The translations under genes and the position numbers were made by a program. This document shows, piece by piece, positions 56,092 through 64,000 of a stretch of DNA of 64,000 bases. The stretch's first letter is position 1. Each line of letters begins with the position of its first letter. This stretch comes from Antiquaquibacter soli. GTDB taxonomy: Bacteria; Actinomycetota; Actinomycetes; Actinomycetales; Microbacteriaceae. The stretch is from contig NZ_JAUQUB010000001.1 in assembly GCF_030580675.1 (NCBI RefSeq), positions 1,302,001-1,366,000 of the forward strand, read 5' to 3'. The notes below the pieces were generated by a model that saw only the letters and a program-made list of their open reading frames with translations, had not been told where the DNA came from and searched no databases.

Positions 56092-57513
56092 GTGATCACT
56101 GTTGCCTCTGTCGACGCCCGCGTGACGCACGTGTCCACCCGGATCCCCTTCCGTTACGGCATCGCCGAGATGGTCGCCGCTCCGCACGTCGTCGTCGAGC
56201 TCAGCGTGAGCGACGGGGATCGCGTCGCTCGGGGCTGGGCGTCGGAGCACCTGCCCCCGAAGTGGTTCACGAAGGACCCCGACAGTCTCTTCGTCGACGA
56301 GATCGCCGACATGGTCGGGGTGATCCTGCACGCCGTCGACGCGTCGCGCGGCAGGTCGGGCGGGTCGGCGTTCGAGGTGTGGCGTGTCATCGATGAGTCG
56401 CAGCAGTCGTGGGCTGCGGACGAGGGCATCCCCGGCCTCCTCGCCGGTCTCGGCACGGCGCTCGTGGAGCGTGCCCTCATCGACGCGGTGTGCCGCCTCG
56501 AGGGGGTGCCTTTCGGCGAGGCGCTGCGGTCCGGAGCGCTCGGCTGGGAGCCGGCGGTCCTGCATCCCGAACTCGCGGGCCGGCCGGCGGCCGACCTCCT
56601 GCCTCGACCGGGAGCTCCGGAGATCGCGATCCGGCACACGGTGGGCCTGTCCGACGCGCTCACCGACGATGAGGTCGTGGATGCTCCCGCCGACGGGCTC
56701 CCGGTGAGCCTCGATTCCGTGCTCGCTCGCTACGGTGTCACACACCTCAAGATCAAGACGGCGGGACGGCTCGACGACGACATCCCGCGGCTGCATCGCA
56801 TCCTCGACGTGATGGGGGCCGCCGGCATCGACCCGGTGCTCACCATCGACGGCAACGAGTCGATGCGCACCGCCGAGCATCTCGTCGAGTGGGCGCGGGG
56901 GCTCCTCGCCGACGATCGGCTCGCCCCGGTCGTGCGTGACCGTCTCGTGGCCGTCGAGCAGCCCTTCCACCGCTCGATCGCGCTCGGCGTGGAAGCCGCC
57001 GCTGCGCTTGAGGCGCTCCGCGGTGAGGTCGCGGTCATCATCGACGAATCGGATGACGCCGTGACGACGGTTCGCGCCGGCATGGACCTCGGCTACGCGG
57101 GCGGAACCTACAAGGGCTGCAAGGGAGTGTTCCGTGGTCTCGCGAACGCCGCGCTCGCGGGGTCCCGTGGGGGCGGAGCGGTGCTCACCGCCGAGGACCT
57201 GTCGACGGTCCCCCCGCTCACGGTCGCGCAGGATCTCGTCGTTGCGCACGCCATGGGCCTCACCCATATCGAGCGCAACGGCCACCACTACTTCGGTCGG
57301 CTCGCGCCGCTCGGGGATGAGGTCGAGGAGACCGCGCTCGCGGCGCACCCCGACCTCTACGAGCGATCCGACGGCGGCCGGGTGCGGCTGCGCATCGCCC
57401 ACGGCTCCGTTGCGCTCGGCACCCTCCTGGAGTCTCCGTTCGGCTTCTCCGGAGAGCTCGATGTCTCCGGGCTCGAACCTCTCTCGGTGGCCGCGGCAAC
57501 CCGGGGGATGTGA
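56092..57513 (+). CDS. Enolase-superfamily enzyme (muconate cycloisomerase/mandelate racemase type)
   Basis: 473 aa from GTG 56092. Barrel residues are in place: KIK with Lys220 and Lys222, metal ligands Asp253 (TIDGNES), Glu289 (VEQPF) and Asp318 (IIDESDD), and a general-base Lys341 or Lys344 (YKGCKG). Lys on both faces is the pattern of the muconate-lactonizing subgroup, which includes dehydratases, cycloisomerases and racemases. About 100 aa longer than typical members, mainly in the first 180 residues and the C-terminus. First gene of the locus, directly downstream of the candidate operator. Confidence 0.88.
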   Translation: MITVASVDARVTHVSTRIPFRYGIAEMVAAPHVVVELSVSDGDRVARGWASEHLPPKWFTKDPDSLFVDEIADMVGVILHAVDASRGRSGGSAFEVWRVIDESQQSWAADEGIPGLLAGLGTALVERALIDAVCRLEGVPFGEALRSGALGWEPAVLHPELAGRPAADLLPRPGAPEIAIRHTVGLSDALTDDEVVDAPADGLPVSLDSVLARYGVTHLKIKTAGRLDDDIPRLHRILDVMGAAGIDPVLTIDGNESMRTAEHLVEWARGLLADDRLAPVVRDRLVAVEQPFHRSIALGVEAAAALEALRGEVAVIIDESDDAVTTVRAGMDLGYAGGTYKGCKGVFRGLANAALAGSRGGGAVLTAEDLSTVPPLTVAQDLVVAHAMGLTHIERNGHHYFGRLAPLGDEVEETALAAHPDLYERSDGGRVRLRIAHGSVALGTLLESPFGFSGELDVSGLEPLSVAAATRGM

Positions 57514-57520
57514 GGCCGTC

Positions 57521-58219
57521 GTGAGCGAGGACACTGAACGGCGGGCGTTCACCATCGTCCCGATCCCCCACGTCGATGTGCACGAGGCGGTGCTCGAGCA
57601 GCTCAAGCAACTCGTCGCACAATCGCGCAAGGGCGACCGACTCCCTGCCGAGCGAGACCTCGCCGAGCAGTTCGGGGTCAGCCGCGTCTCCTTGCGGACG
57701 GCCCTGCGCTCCCTCGAGAGCATGGGTCGCATCGAGATCCGACGCGGCGCCGGCAGCTTCGTCGTCAACCCGGAGTCGAGCCCGATCACGGCGTGGCTCA
57801 AGGAGCTCGAGCCGGTCGGCGAGGACTTCCTCAACCACCTGGTCGAGGTGCGCGCGGCCGTCGAGGACCGTGTGCTGGTGCTCGCGCACCGGGCGGCACC
57901 CGACTACTCGCTCCTCGCGGCACTCCTCGACACGATCGAGCACGGTTTCGACGCGGTCGATCTCGACGCCGGCAGCCTCGATGTCCGGTTCGAGGCGATG
58001 CTCGGTCGACTCACGGCCAATCCCCTGCTCATCGAGCTCCAGAAGTCGGTGCACGAGCTGTGGGTCGAGGCCTGGGGCGCCGTCGGGATGGCTCCCGGGG
58101 ACCCGGTCGCCCTCCTCGGCGAGCACCGGCTGATCCTCGACGCCCTCGTCGGCGGCGACCTCCCTCGCGCGCGCGAGCTCATGGCCGGGCACGTCGATCG
58201 GCACGTCGCGACCCGCTGA
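57521..58219 (+). CDS. GntR-family regulator (FadR/FCD type)
   Basis: 232 aa from GTG 57521. Winged helix with RLPAERDLAEQFGVSRVSLRTALRSLE and GAGSFVV, then an all-helical FCD-type ligand domain (VEVRAAVEDRVLVLAHR, LGEHRLILDALVGGDLPRARELMAGHVDRHV). FCD domains commonly bind sugar acids or carboxylates through a metal. Seven bases after the enolase-type gene, so it likely controls the locus and its own expression through the repeat at 56055. Confidence 0.93.
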   Translation: MSEDTERRAFTIVPIPHVDVHEAVLEQLKQLVAQSRKGDRLPAERDLAEQFGVSRVSLRTALRSLESMGRIEIRRGAGSFVVNPESSPITAWLKELEPVGEDFLNHLVEVRAAVEDRVLVLAHRAAPDYSLLAALLDTIEHGFDAVDLDAGSLDVRFEAMLGRLTANPLLIELQKSVHELWVEAWGAVGMAPGDPVALLGEHRLILDALVGGDLPRARELMAGHVDRHVATR

Positions 58220-58258
58220 TCGGCTCCGATCGGGAGTGCGGACGCCCCGGACGGCGGG

Positions 58259-58302
58259 TTGTGCACAATCGGTTGCGCTACTAGTGCGTTCTGTGCTGTA
58301 AT
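58259..58302 (+). promoter_or_regulatory. Internal promoter region with palindrome
   Basis: TTGTGCACAA (58259-58268) is a perfect palindrome. TTGCGC (58273-58278) and TGTAAT (58297-58302), 18 bases apart, could be the -35 and -10. The site lies just upstream of the -35, where activators often bind. Followed by CTCTCG/CGAGAG (58305-58317). Confidence 0.45.
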
Positions 58303-58331
58303 CGCTCTCGGCGAGAGAGGACCAGCCTTCG

Positions 58332-59390
58332 ATGACGAACACCACCGACACTCGGTCGGCCGCCCTGGCGGTCCTTCACGAGGGCACGGTCATCCCCGCC
58401 CACCCGCTCGCCCTGACCGCCGAGCGCCGTCTCGACGGTGCCCGGCAGCGGGCCCTCAGCCGGTACTACCTGGATGCGGGTGCCGGCGGCCTCGCGGTCG
58501 GAGTGCACACCACCCAGTTCGCGATCCGGGAGCACGGACTCTTCGAGCCCGTACTCGAGATCTCCGCCGGGGTAGCCGCGGACTGGACCGACCGGCCCAT
58601 CGCCCTCGTCGCGGGCGTCGTGGGAGACACCGAGCAAGCGGTGACCGAGGCCCGACTCGCGCGCAGCTTCGGGTACACCGCGGTCATCCTCAATGTCGCC
58701 GCGTGGAAGGGGCGCCCGGAGTCCGACATCCTCGAGCACTGCCGCGCGGTCGCCGCCGAGATGCCCGTCGTCGGATTCGCCCTCCTGCCCGAAGTCGGCG
58801 GCTTCCACCTGAGCTACGAGTTCTGGTACCGGTTCGCGCAGATCGAGAACGTCGTCGCCATCAAGCTCGCGCCCTTCAACCGGTACCGCACCCTCGACAT
58901 CGTGCGCGCCGTCGTCGCGGCCCGAGCCGAGGACCGCATCGCCCTGTACACCGGCAATGACGACCACATCGTGCTGGACCTCCTGCAACCCTTCGTCATC
59001 CCTCGTGACGGCGAGCTCGTCCCCGTCTCCATCGTGGGCGGGCTCCTCGGCCACTGGAGCGTCTGGACCCGGGCTGCGGTGGAGCAGTTCGAGCGCATCC
59101 GAGCGGCTCGCGGCCAGGCCGTGAGCGCGGAGCTGCTCGGCCTCGACTCGCGCGTGACCGACTGCAACGAGGCGATCTACGACGCCCTCAACGATTTCGC
59201 CGGGTGCATCCCCGGCTGCCTCGAGGTGCTCCGACGGCAGGGCCTCGTCGAGGGCACGTGGTGCCTCGACGAGGCCGAAGTGCTCTCCCCCGGCCAGCTC
59301 GAGGAGATCGATCGGGTGTACTCCGTGCATCCCGACCTCAATGACGACGGCTTCGTCGCCCGCCACCTCGAGCGCTGGCTCGCCGACTAG
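58332..59390 (+). CDS. DapA-like (class I aldolase) enzyme
   Basis: 352 aa, longer than typical DapA/NAL proteins (about 300). TIM barrel with the Schiff-base Lys178 (AIKLAPFNRY). The tyrosine that acts in dihydrodipicolinate synthase (VLYNVP-like strand) seems absent: the corresponding stretch is VVGFALLPEVGG. It probably cleaves or dehydrates a 2-oxo acid, as relatives do in sugar-acid breakdown. Ribosome site GAGAGGA ten bases upstream. Followed by the oxidoreductase after 27 bases. Confidence 0.85.
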   Translation: MTNTTDTRSAALAVLHEGTVIPAHPLALTAERRLDGARQRALSRYYLDAGAGGLAVGVHTTQFAIREHGLFEPVLEISAGVAADWTDRPIALVAGVVGDTEQAVTEARLARSFGYTAVILNVAAWKGRPESDILEHCRAVAAEMPVVGFALLPEVGGFHLSYEFWYRFAQIENVVAIKLAPFNRYRTLDIVRAVVAARAEDRIALYTGNDDHIVLDLLQPFVIPRDGELVPVSIVGGLLGHWSVWTRAAVEQFERIRAARGQAVSAELLGLDSRVTDCNEAIYDALNDFAGCIPGCLEVLRRQGLVEGTWCLDEAEVLSPGQLEEIDRVYSVHPDLNDDGFVARHLERWLAD

Positions 59391-59417
59391 ACCACCGAAG
59401 CGAAGGAACTGCACCCC

Positions 59418-60473
59418 ATGACGACCGAGACCGCCCTGCTCACGCGGGACGACCTTCCCGAGACCTTTGCCGACGTGGACTCGCTCGACGAGTTCATGAG
59501 CCGGCCCACCCCGGAGACGGTGCGAGACCTCGCCGAGCTCGAGGGCGACGTCATCATCCTCGGCGTCGCCGGCAAGATGGGAATGGGACTCGCGAGGATG
59601 ATCAAGCGCGCCGCACCCGGCAAGCGCGTCATCGGCGTCGCGCGCTTCTCCGACGAGGGCTCCGCGGAGTGGCTGAACCGGTTCGGCGTCGAGACGATCA
59701 GGGCAGACCTGCTCGACCGCGAGGCGGTCCAGGCGCTGCCGAAGGTCCCCAACGTGATCTACATGGCGGGACTGAAGTTCGACTTCCGCGGCCGCGAGGA
59801 CTTCCTGTGGGCGATGAACACCCTCGTGCCCGCCCACGTCGCCGACGCCTACCGCGACAGCCGAATCGTCGCTCTCTCGACCATCCACGTCTATCCCTGG
59901 TCCGACCCCCGCAGGGGCGGCGTAACCGAGGATGAGCCGCCTCTGGCCCGACCCGGGGAGTATGCCAACTCGGTCGTCGGCCGGGAGCGCACCTTCCAGT
60001 ACTTCTCCGGCCTGCACGGGACGCCGGGGCGGATCGTGCGATTCGTCTACGCGATCGACATGCGCTACGGGGTGCTCCAGGAGATCGCGACGTGGGTTCG
60101 GGACGGCGTGCCCATCCCTCTCGCCACCGGCAACGTCAACATCCAGTGGCAGGGCGACGCGATCAACCACTTCGCCCGACTGCTGCTGCACTGCGAGACC
60201 CCCTCGACGCCGATCAACATCGGTGGACCCGAGTGCGTGAGCGTGCGGCACGTCGCGATCGAGTTCGGCAAGCTCCTCGGCGTCGAGCCGGTCTTCGAGG
60301 GCGAGGAGAGCGATCACGCGCTGTTCGTCAACTGCGACGCTGCCGCCGAGCTACTCGGCAATCCGACCGTCCCCGTGGCGACCATGATCCGCTGGGTCGC
60401 GGACTGGGTGGCCGCAGGCAAGCCCCTGTACGGCAAGCCGAGCAAGTTCCAGGTGCGAACCGGGATCTTCTGA
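59418..60473 (+). CDS. NAD-dependent epimerase/dehydratase-family protein lacking the catalytic Lys
   Basis: 351 aa extended-SDR fold. Dinucleotide loop ILGVAGKMGMG (GxxGxxG, about residues 47-57), VIYMAG, and STIHVYPW with a Ser/Thr. The active-site Tyr is in PGEYANSVVGRE, but the residue four on is Val rather than Lys. The later RFVYAIDMRYGVLQ and VNIQWQGDAINHFARLLLH fit sugar-nucleotide-type members. The reaction is open; redox chemistry on a sugar acid is plausible. Confidence 0.83.
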   Translation: MTTETALLTRDDLPETFADVDSLDEFMSRPTPETVRDLAELEGDVIILGVAGKMGMGLARMIKRAAPGKRVIGVARFSDEGSAEWLNRFGVETIRADLLDREAVQALPKVPNVIYMAGLKFDFRGREDFLWAMNTLVPAHVADAYRDSRIVALSTIHVYPWSDPRRGGVTEDEPPLARPGEYANSVVGRERTFQYFSGLHGTPGRIVRFVYAIDMRYGVLQEIATWVRDGVPIPLATGNVNIQWQGDAINHFARLLLHCETPSTPINIGGPECVSVRHVAIEFGKLLGVEPVFEGEESDHALFVNCDAAAELLGNPTVPVATMIRWVADWVAAGKPLYGKPSKFQVRTGIF

Positions 60474-60508
60474 CCATCACCGTCGCACCACCTCGAAAGG
60501 ACACGCTC

Positions 60509-61678
60509 GTGCTCTCCGGCATCCGGGTCATCAGCTTCACCCACTTCCTCCAGGGCCCGTCGGCGAGCCAGATCCTCGCGGACCTCGGCGCCGACGTCAT
60601 CAAGGTCGAGCCCCACGGCGGCGCCTTCGAGCGCAACTGGACCGCGCCAGGGCGCTTCATCGAGGGCGAGAGCCCGTTCTTCGCGCTCGGCAACCGCAAC
60701 GTCCGCAGCATCGTGATCGACCTCAAGCACGAGCAGTCCGCGGAGGTCCTCCGCGACCTCCTCGCCGACGCGGATGTGCTCATCGAGAGCTTCCGCCCCG
60801 GCACGCTCGATCGGCTCGGGCTCGGCTTCGACGTGCTGCACGAGCTGAATCCGCGGCTCGTCTACGCGTCGCTCTCGGGATACGGAACCTCGGGGCCCTA
60901 CGTCGACCGACCGGGACAGGACGTGCTGCTGCAGGCGCTGTCCGGACTCGCGGCCGCGACGGGTCGGGCGGGGCAGGACCCGACTCCGGTCGGCGCGTGC
61001 GTCGTCGACCAGCACGCCGCCGTGCTCGGAGCCCTCGGCATCCTCGCGGCCCTCCACGGACGGGAGCGCACCGGTCGCGGCGTCAAGGTCGAGAGCAACC
61101 TGCTCAACGCGGCTCTCGACCTCCAGATCGAGCCACTCACCTATGCCCTCAACGGCTTCGAGCCGGAGCGATCGGCGGAGGGGATCTCGTCCGCCTTCTA
61201 CAAGGCACCCTACGGGGTCTTCGCGACGGCCGACGGCCACCTGTGCATCTCGCTGACGACAACCGCCGCCCTCGCGCGGGTGTTCGACGACGAGTGGTTC
61301 GCGACGATCGCGCCCGCAGACGAATGGGAGCAGCGCGACACCATCAACGCCCGCGTCGCCGATCATGTGCGGCGCCGCTCGACCGCCGAGTGGGAGGCGC
61401 ACTTCACCACCGAGAAGATGTGGTTCGCGCCGGTTCAGGACTACGACGCCGTGATCGCGGACCCCCAGGTGCTCCACAACGACAGCTTCGACGAGTACCA
61501 GCACCCGCGCGCGGGCACCCTGCGGGTGCTCAAGCACGCCGTCACCTATGACGGAGTGCGGCCGGGCATCCGCACTCCCCCGCCGGAGCTCGGAGAGCAG
61601 ACCCGAGAGGTGCTCGCGGGGCTCGGGTACTCAGACCACGCGATCGACGCGCTCATCGAGTCGAAGGCTCTCGCGTGA
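60509..61678 (+). CDS. Class III (CaiB/BaiF) CoA-transferase
   Basis: 389 aa from GTG 60509. FLQGPSASQILADLGADVIKVEPHGGAF and ESFRPGTLDRLGLGFD at the N-terminus; the catalytic Asp138 is in PGQDVLLQALSG. These enzymes move CoA between acyl groups through an Asp-anhydride intermediate. AAAGGA lies eight bases upstream. Overlaps the hydratase gene by 4 bases (GTGA), so the two are probably made together and act in succession. Confidence 0.92.
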   Translation: MLSGIRVISFTHFLQGPSASQILADLGADVIKVEPHGGAFERNWTAPGRFIEGESPFFALGNRNVRSIVIDLKHEQSAEVLRDLLADADVLIESFRPGTLDRLGLGFDVLHELNPRLVYASLSGYGTSGPYVDRPGQDVLLQALSGLAAATGRAGQDPTPVGACVVDQHAAVLGALGILAALHGRERTGRGVKVESNLLNAALDLQIEPLTYALNGFEPERSAEGISSAFYKAPYGVFATADGHLCISLTTTAALARVFDDEWFATIAPADEWEQRDTINARVADHVRRRSTAEWEAHFTTEKMWFAPVQDYDAVIADPQVLHNDSFDEYQHPRAGTLRVLKHAVTYDGVRPGIRTPPPELGEQTREVLAGLGYSDHAIDALIESKALA

Positions 61679-62460
61679 GCGACTCGGTGCTGCTGAGCCG
61701 GGAGCCGGGCATCCTGATCATCGAGCTCGCCCGGCATCAGAAGCGCAACGCGATCACCTCCGAGATGATCGACGCCCTGGCCGCCGCGGTCGCGGCCGCC
61801 GAGAAGGAGGGCGTCGCCGTCATCGTGCTGCGCGGCGCCCCTGGCTTCTTCAGTGCCGGGGCGGACATCGCAGGCTACGCGGACGCCCGCGGCGATGCCG
61901 CCTCGCTCGCCGACTTCACGGCCCGAGCCAAGGCGCTGTGCACGTCGCTCACGACCTCCCCCGCGATCGTCATCGCGGCGGTCGACGGTGTGGCCATGGG
62001 CGGGGGGTTCGAGCTAGTGCTCTCCGCCGACCTCGTTCTCGCGACCGACCGCAGCCGCTTCGGCCTCCCGGAGATCACCCTCGGTCTCATCCCCGGCTGG
62101 GGAGGTACGCAGCGCCTCACACGATTCCTCGGCCCCAACCGCACGAAGGAGGCGGTGCTGACCGCGACCCCGCTCGACGCGCAGCAGGCTCGAGAGGGCG
62201 GCATCGTCTCTCGGGTCGTCGCGGTGGACGAGTTGGATGCCGCGGCGCTCGACCTCGCCCGCTCCCTCGCCGCCCGGGCCCCCCTCGCTCTCGCCGCGGC
62301 CAAGGCTGCCGTCACGGCGGCCTACGACCCGGAGCACGGCGCCGACACGGGTAGCGGCCTGGAGACCGAGCACCTCCTGCGCTTGTTCGCTAGTGCCGAT
62401 GGCCAGGAGGGCGTGGCGGCGTTCGTCGAGAAGCGCCCGCCGATCTTCACCGGACGATAG
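61675..62460 (+). CDS. Enoyl-CoA hydratase/isomerase-family protein
   Basis: 261 aa. Both glutamates of crotonase hydratases are present: Glu113 (GGGFEL) and Glu133 (LPEITLGLIPGWGGTQRL). The oxyanion hole segment SAGADIAGY is normal. It would add water to, or remove it from, the CoA ester formed by the upstream transferase. Confidence 0.93.
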   Translation: MSDSVLLSREPGILIIELARHQKRNAITSEMIDALAAAVAAAEKEGVAVIVLRGAPGFFSAGADIAGYADARGDAASLADFTARAKALCTSLTTSPAIVIAAVDGVAMGGGFELVLSADLVLATDRSRFGLPEITLGLIPGWGGTQRLTRFLGPNRTKEAVLTATPLDAQQAREGGIVSRVVAVDELDAAALDLARSLAARAPLALAAAKAAVTAAYDPEHGADTGSGLETEHLLRLFASADGQEGVAAFVEKRPPIFTGR

Positions 62461-62469
62461 GAGCACGCC

Positions 62470-63837
62470 GTGACGACCACCGCTGGACTCGACCGCTGGA
62501 AGCTCTCAAGCGTCTACCCCGTCGAACACGGCCTGCCCGTGCTCGCCGAGGTCGACGTCGTCGTCGTGGGCGCGGGGGCCGCCGGCGTCGCGGCGGCGAC
62601 CGTGTGCGCGGAGCAGGGCCTCAGCGTGATCGTCGTGGAGCGCTACGGGTTCGCGGGCGGCGCCGCGGTCGCGGGGATGAGCGGGACGATCTGCGGGCTG
62701 TACCTCGCGAGCGAGTCCGCCGGCTCCCCCGAGCAGGTCGTCTTCGGGTTCACCGAGCGCTTCCGCGCCGGCCTCGAGGCCCGCGGCGGTCTCACCGCTC
62801 CCCAGCGCTACGGGAAGACCTTCACCGTCGCGCACGACCCGCAGCGCTGGCGCGAGGTAGCGGACGACCTCATGTACGCCGCGGGAGTGCGCATCCTGTT
62901 CCACACGGCGCTCACGGGCGTGATCATGGCCGGCGACGAGCACCGCGGCGTCGTCGTCGAGTCCAATGCGGGGAGCATCGCGATCCACGCCCGGCGCACG
63001 ATCGATGCCTCGGGGGATGCCGCGGCCGTCGCCCGCGCCGGGTGGCCGTACTTCTTCGGGGACAACGGCCGCATCCAGAACCCCACGATGTTCTTCCGTC
63101 TCGGCAGCGTCGACGAGGAGGCCTTCTGGCGCGAGTACGGCGACGACACGATCTGCCCGCCGTGGTTGAGCGAGCGCATCGTCGCCGAGCGCGCCGCCGG
63201 GTACGACCTCCCGCGCGACAAGATCTGGATCTTCCGCACTCCGCGCAGCGGGGAGCTGCTTGTGAACGCGACCCGCCTGGCGGACAGCGACGGCCGCATG
63301 CTCAACGTCATCGACCCCGAGGACTTCACGATCGCGGAGCTCCTCGGCCGCAAGCAGGTGCGCAGCTACGCCGACTTCCTTCAGCGCACGGTGGGCGGAC
63401 TCGACTCGAGCTTCGTCGTCGACACCGGGGTCGAGGCGGGGGTTCGCCAGACGCGGAGCATCGTGGCCGCCGAGATGCTCACCAACGAGCACGTGGTCCA
63501 GTGCGCCAAGCCCGCGGACGGCATCGTCCGCTCGCCTTGGCCCATCGAGCTGCACGACGGCGCCCGGCCCAAGCTGCACTGGCTCCTCGACGACTACTAC
63601 GAGGTGCCCTACCTCTCCCTCGTGCCGGAGCGCGGTGAGGGAGTCATCGTCGCGGGGCGATGCCTCGGCGCCCAGCACGAGGCACTCGCCTCGGCGCGGG
63701 TCACCGCGCAGTGCTTCGAGTACGGTCACGCGGCGGCGGTCGCGACGGTCCTGTCGCTGTCGACGGGCGCGCGCTACCGCGACGTGGATGCCCGTGAGAT
63801 CCGCGCCCGGATGATCGCGGGCGGCAGTGCCCTCTGA
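62470..63837 (+). CDS. FAD-dependent oxidoreductase (FAD_oxidored type)
   Basis: 455 aa from GTG 62470. Rossmann loop VVGAGAAGVAAA (33-44), ERYGFAGGAAVAGMSG after the second strand, TIDASGDAAAVARAG and a late GRCLGAQHEALASARVTAQC that closes over FAD. The HAAAVATVLSL tail is typical of the family with fumarate-reductase-like fold. Substrate unknown. Last complete gene of the locus. Confidence 0.88.
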   Translation: MTTTAGLDRWKLSSVYPVEHGLPVLAEVDVVVVGAGAAGVAAATVCAEQGLSVIVVERYGFAGGAAVAGMSGTICGLYLASESAGSPEQVVFGFTERFRAGLEARGGLTAPQRYGKTFTVAHDPQRWREVADDLMYAAGVRILFHTALTGVIMAGDEHRGVVVESNAGSIAIHARRTIDASGDAAAVARAGWPYFFGDNGRIQNPTMFFRLGSVDEEAFWREYGDDTICPPWLSERIVAERAAGYDLPRDKIWIFRTPRSGELLVNATRLADSDGRMLNVIDPEDFTIAELLGRKQVRSYADFLQRTVGGLDSSFVVDTGVEAGVRQTRSIVAAEMLTNEHVVQCAKPADGIVRSPWPIELHDGARPKLHWLLDDYYEVPYLSLVPERGEGVIVAGRCLGAQHEALASARVTAQCFEYGHAAAVATVLSLSTGARYRDVDAREIRARMIAGGSAL

Positions 63838-63858
63838 GGAGGACCGGCGCACGTCGAG

Positions 63859-63871
63859 TAGCATCGGCGTC
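63859..63871 (+). promoter_or_regulatory. Predicted -10 element of the LacI gene, leaderless spacing
   Basis: TAGCAT (63859-63864), seven bases, GTG 63872. Confidence 0.45.
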
Positions 63872-64000
63872 GTGGCCCGACTCAAGGATGTTGCCCAGCT
63901 CGCGCAGGTGTCGGTCTCCGTCGCGTCGCGCGTGCTGAACAACGACGAGGGTGCCCGCATCAACGCCGACACGCGCAAGCGCGTCTTCGAGGCGGCCGAG
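63872..64000 (+). CDS. LacI-family transcriptional regulator, N-terminal part (cut by window edge)
   Basis: 43 codons are visible: VARLKDVAQLAQVSVSVASRVLNNDE..., the LacI helix-turn-helix with the recognition helix SVSVASRVLN and start of the hinge region. The ligand domain lies beyond the edge. LacI regulators usually sense sugars, which fits the neighbouring locus. It has its own predicted promoter. Confidence 0.92.
   Translation, partial: MARLKDVAQLAQVSVSVASRVLNNDEGARINADTRKRVFEAAE

Noticed and set aside
58305-58317. CTCTCG/CGAGAG hairpin before the aldolase gene as a terminator or riboswitch
   Set aside because: Six-bp stem with one-base loop right before a ribosome site; too small to support either.
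62506-63978. 490-aa open frame opposite the FAD oxidoreductase
   Set aside because: Covers a well-supported gene on the other strand and lacks motifs.

Overview
The window is a dense, GC-rich (about 70 % by eye) actinobacterial chromosome segment. The gene set and the protein sequences look most like the family Microbacteriaceae (order Micrococcales). Supporting markers are RbpA, a diheme QcrC next to CtaE, PafB-PafC with TatA-TatC and the Ski2-like helicase, the ImuA'-ImuB-DnaE2 mutasome, and a strong preference for GTG starts. I see no insertion sequence, prophage, CRISPR array or rRNA, and one tRNA gene, tRNA-Leu(GAG). No stretch without a gene exceeds about 155 bases.

Layout. 1-1787 (minus): respiratory genes qcrA (cut by the edge), qcrC and ctaE. 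1866-7633: trpD, glpK, an FMN hydroxy-acid oxidase, a YchJ-like protein and argG. 7663-12137: a TetR regulator divergent from an MBL hydrolase/CMD pair, then a five-gene overlapping minus-strand operon (SDR, Nudix, UPF0303, AraC, VOC). 12228-14856: NfeD, SPFH protein, GDPD and RbpA. 14864-24936 (minus): a conserved locus of lnt, helY, tatC, tatA, a small membrane protein, pafC, pafB, an FKBP lipoprotein, tRNA m1A methyltransferase and a HAD phosphatase. 24967-37093: mixed housekeeping and stress genes, including a PAC2 protein, uppP, an M20 peptidase, tRNA-Leu, a DnaJ-NERD protein, a glutathione peroxidase, an orphan DarT-like protein, and a DUF5997/LysR-effector pair. 37243-46928: DNA-damage tolerance genes (imuA', imuB, dnaE2, later dinB) with cspA and a DEAH helicase between them. 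47012-56043: stress membrane protein, SGNH hydrolase, desaturase, DD-carboxypeptidase, permease, kinase, SpoU methyltransferase, sirtuin, phosphatase and YbaK. 56092-64000 (plus): a regulated catabolic locus of enolase-superfamily enzyme, GntR regulator, DapA-like aldolase, Rossmann oxidoreductase, class III CoA-transferase, enoyl-CoA hydratase, FAD oxidoreductase and a LacI regulator cut by the right edge.

Four points stand out. First, about twenty genes start 6 or 7 bases after a TAnnnT hexamer, the signature of leaderless transcripts; several of my start choices rest on it. Second, two nearly identical LexA-like boxes lie 448 bases apart, one before imuA' and one before a small membrane-protein gene. 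Third, the 56-64 kb locus combines sugar-acid-type enzymes (dehydratase, aldolase) with CoA-dependent ones and has a perfect inverted repeat at its predicted transcription start; I cannot name its substrate. Fourth, DUF5997 and the LysR-effector-like gene share a 22-base intergenic region in which two opposing -10 hexamers overlap.

Limits: everything was read by eye. Membrane segments, promoters and operators are predictions, and residue positions are hand-counted.
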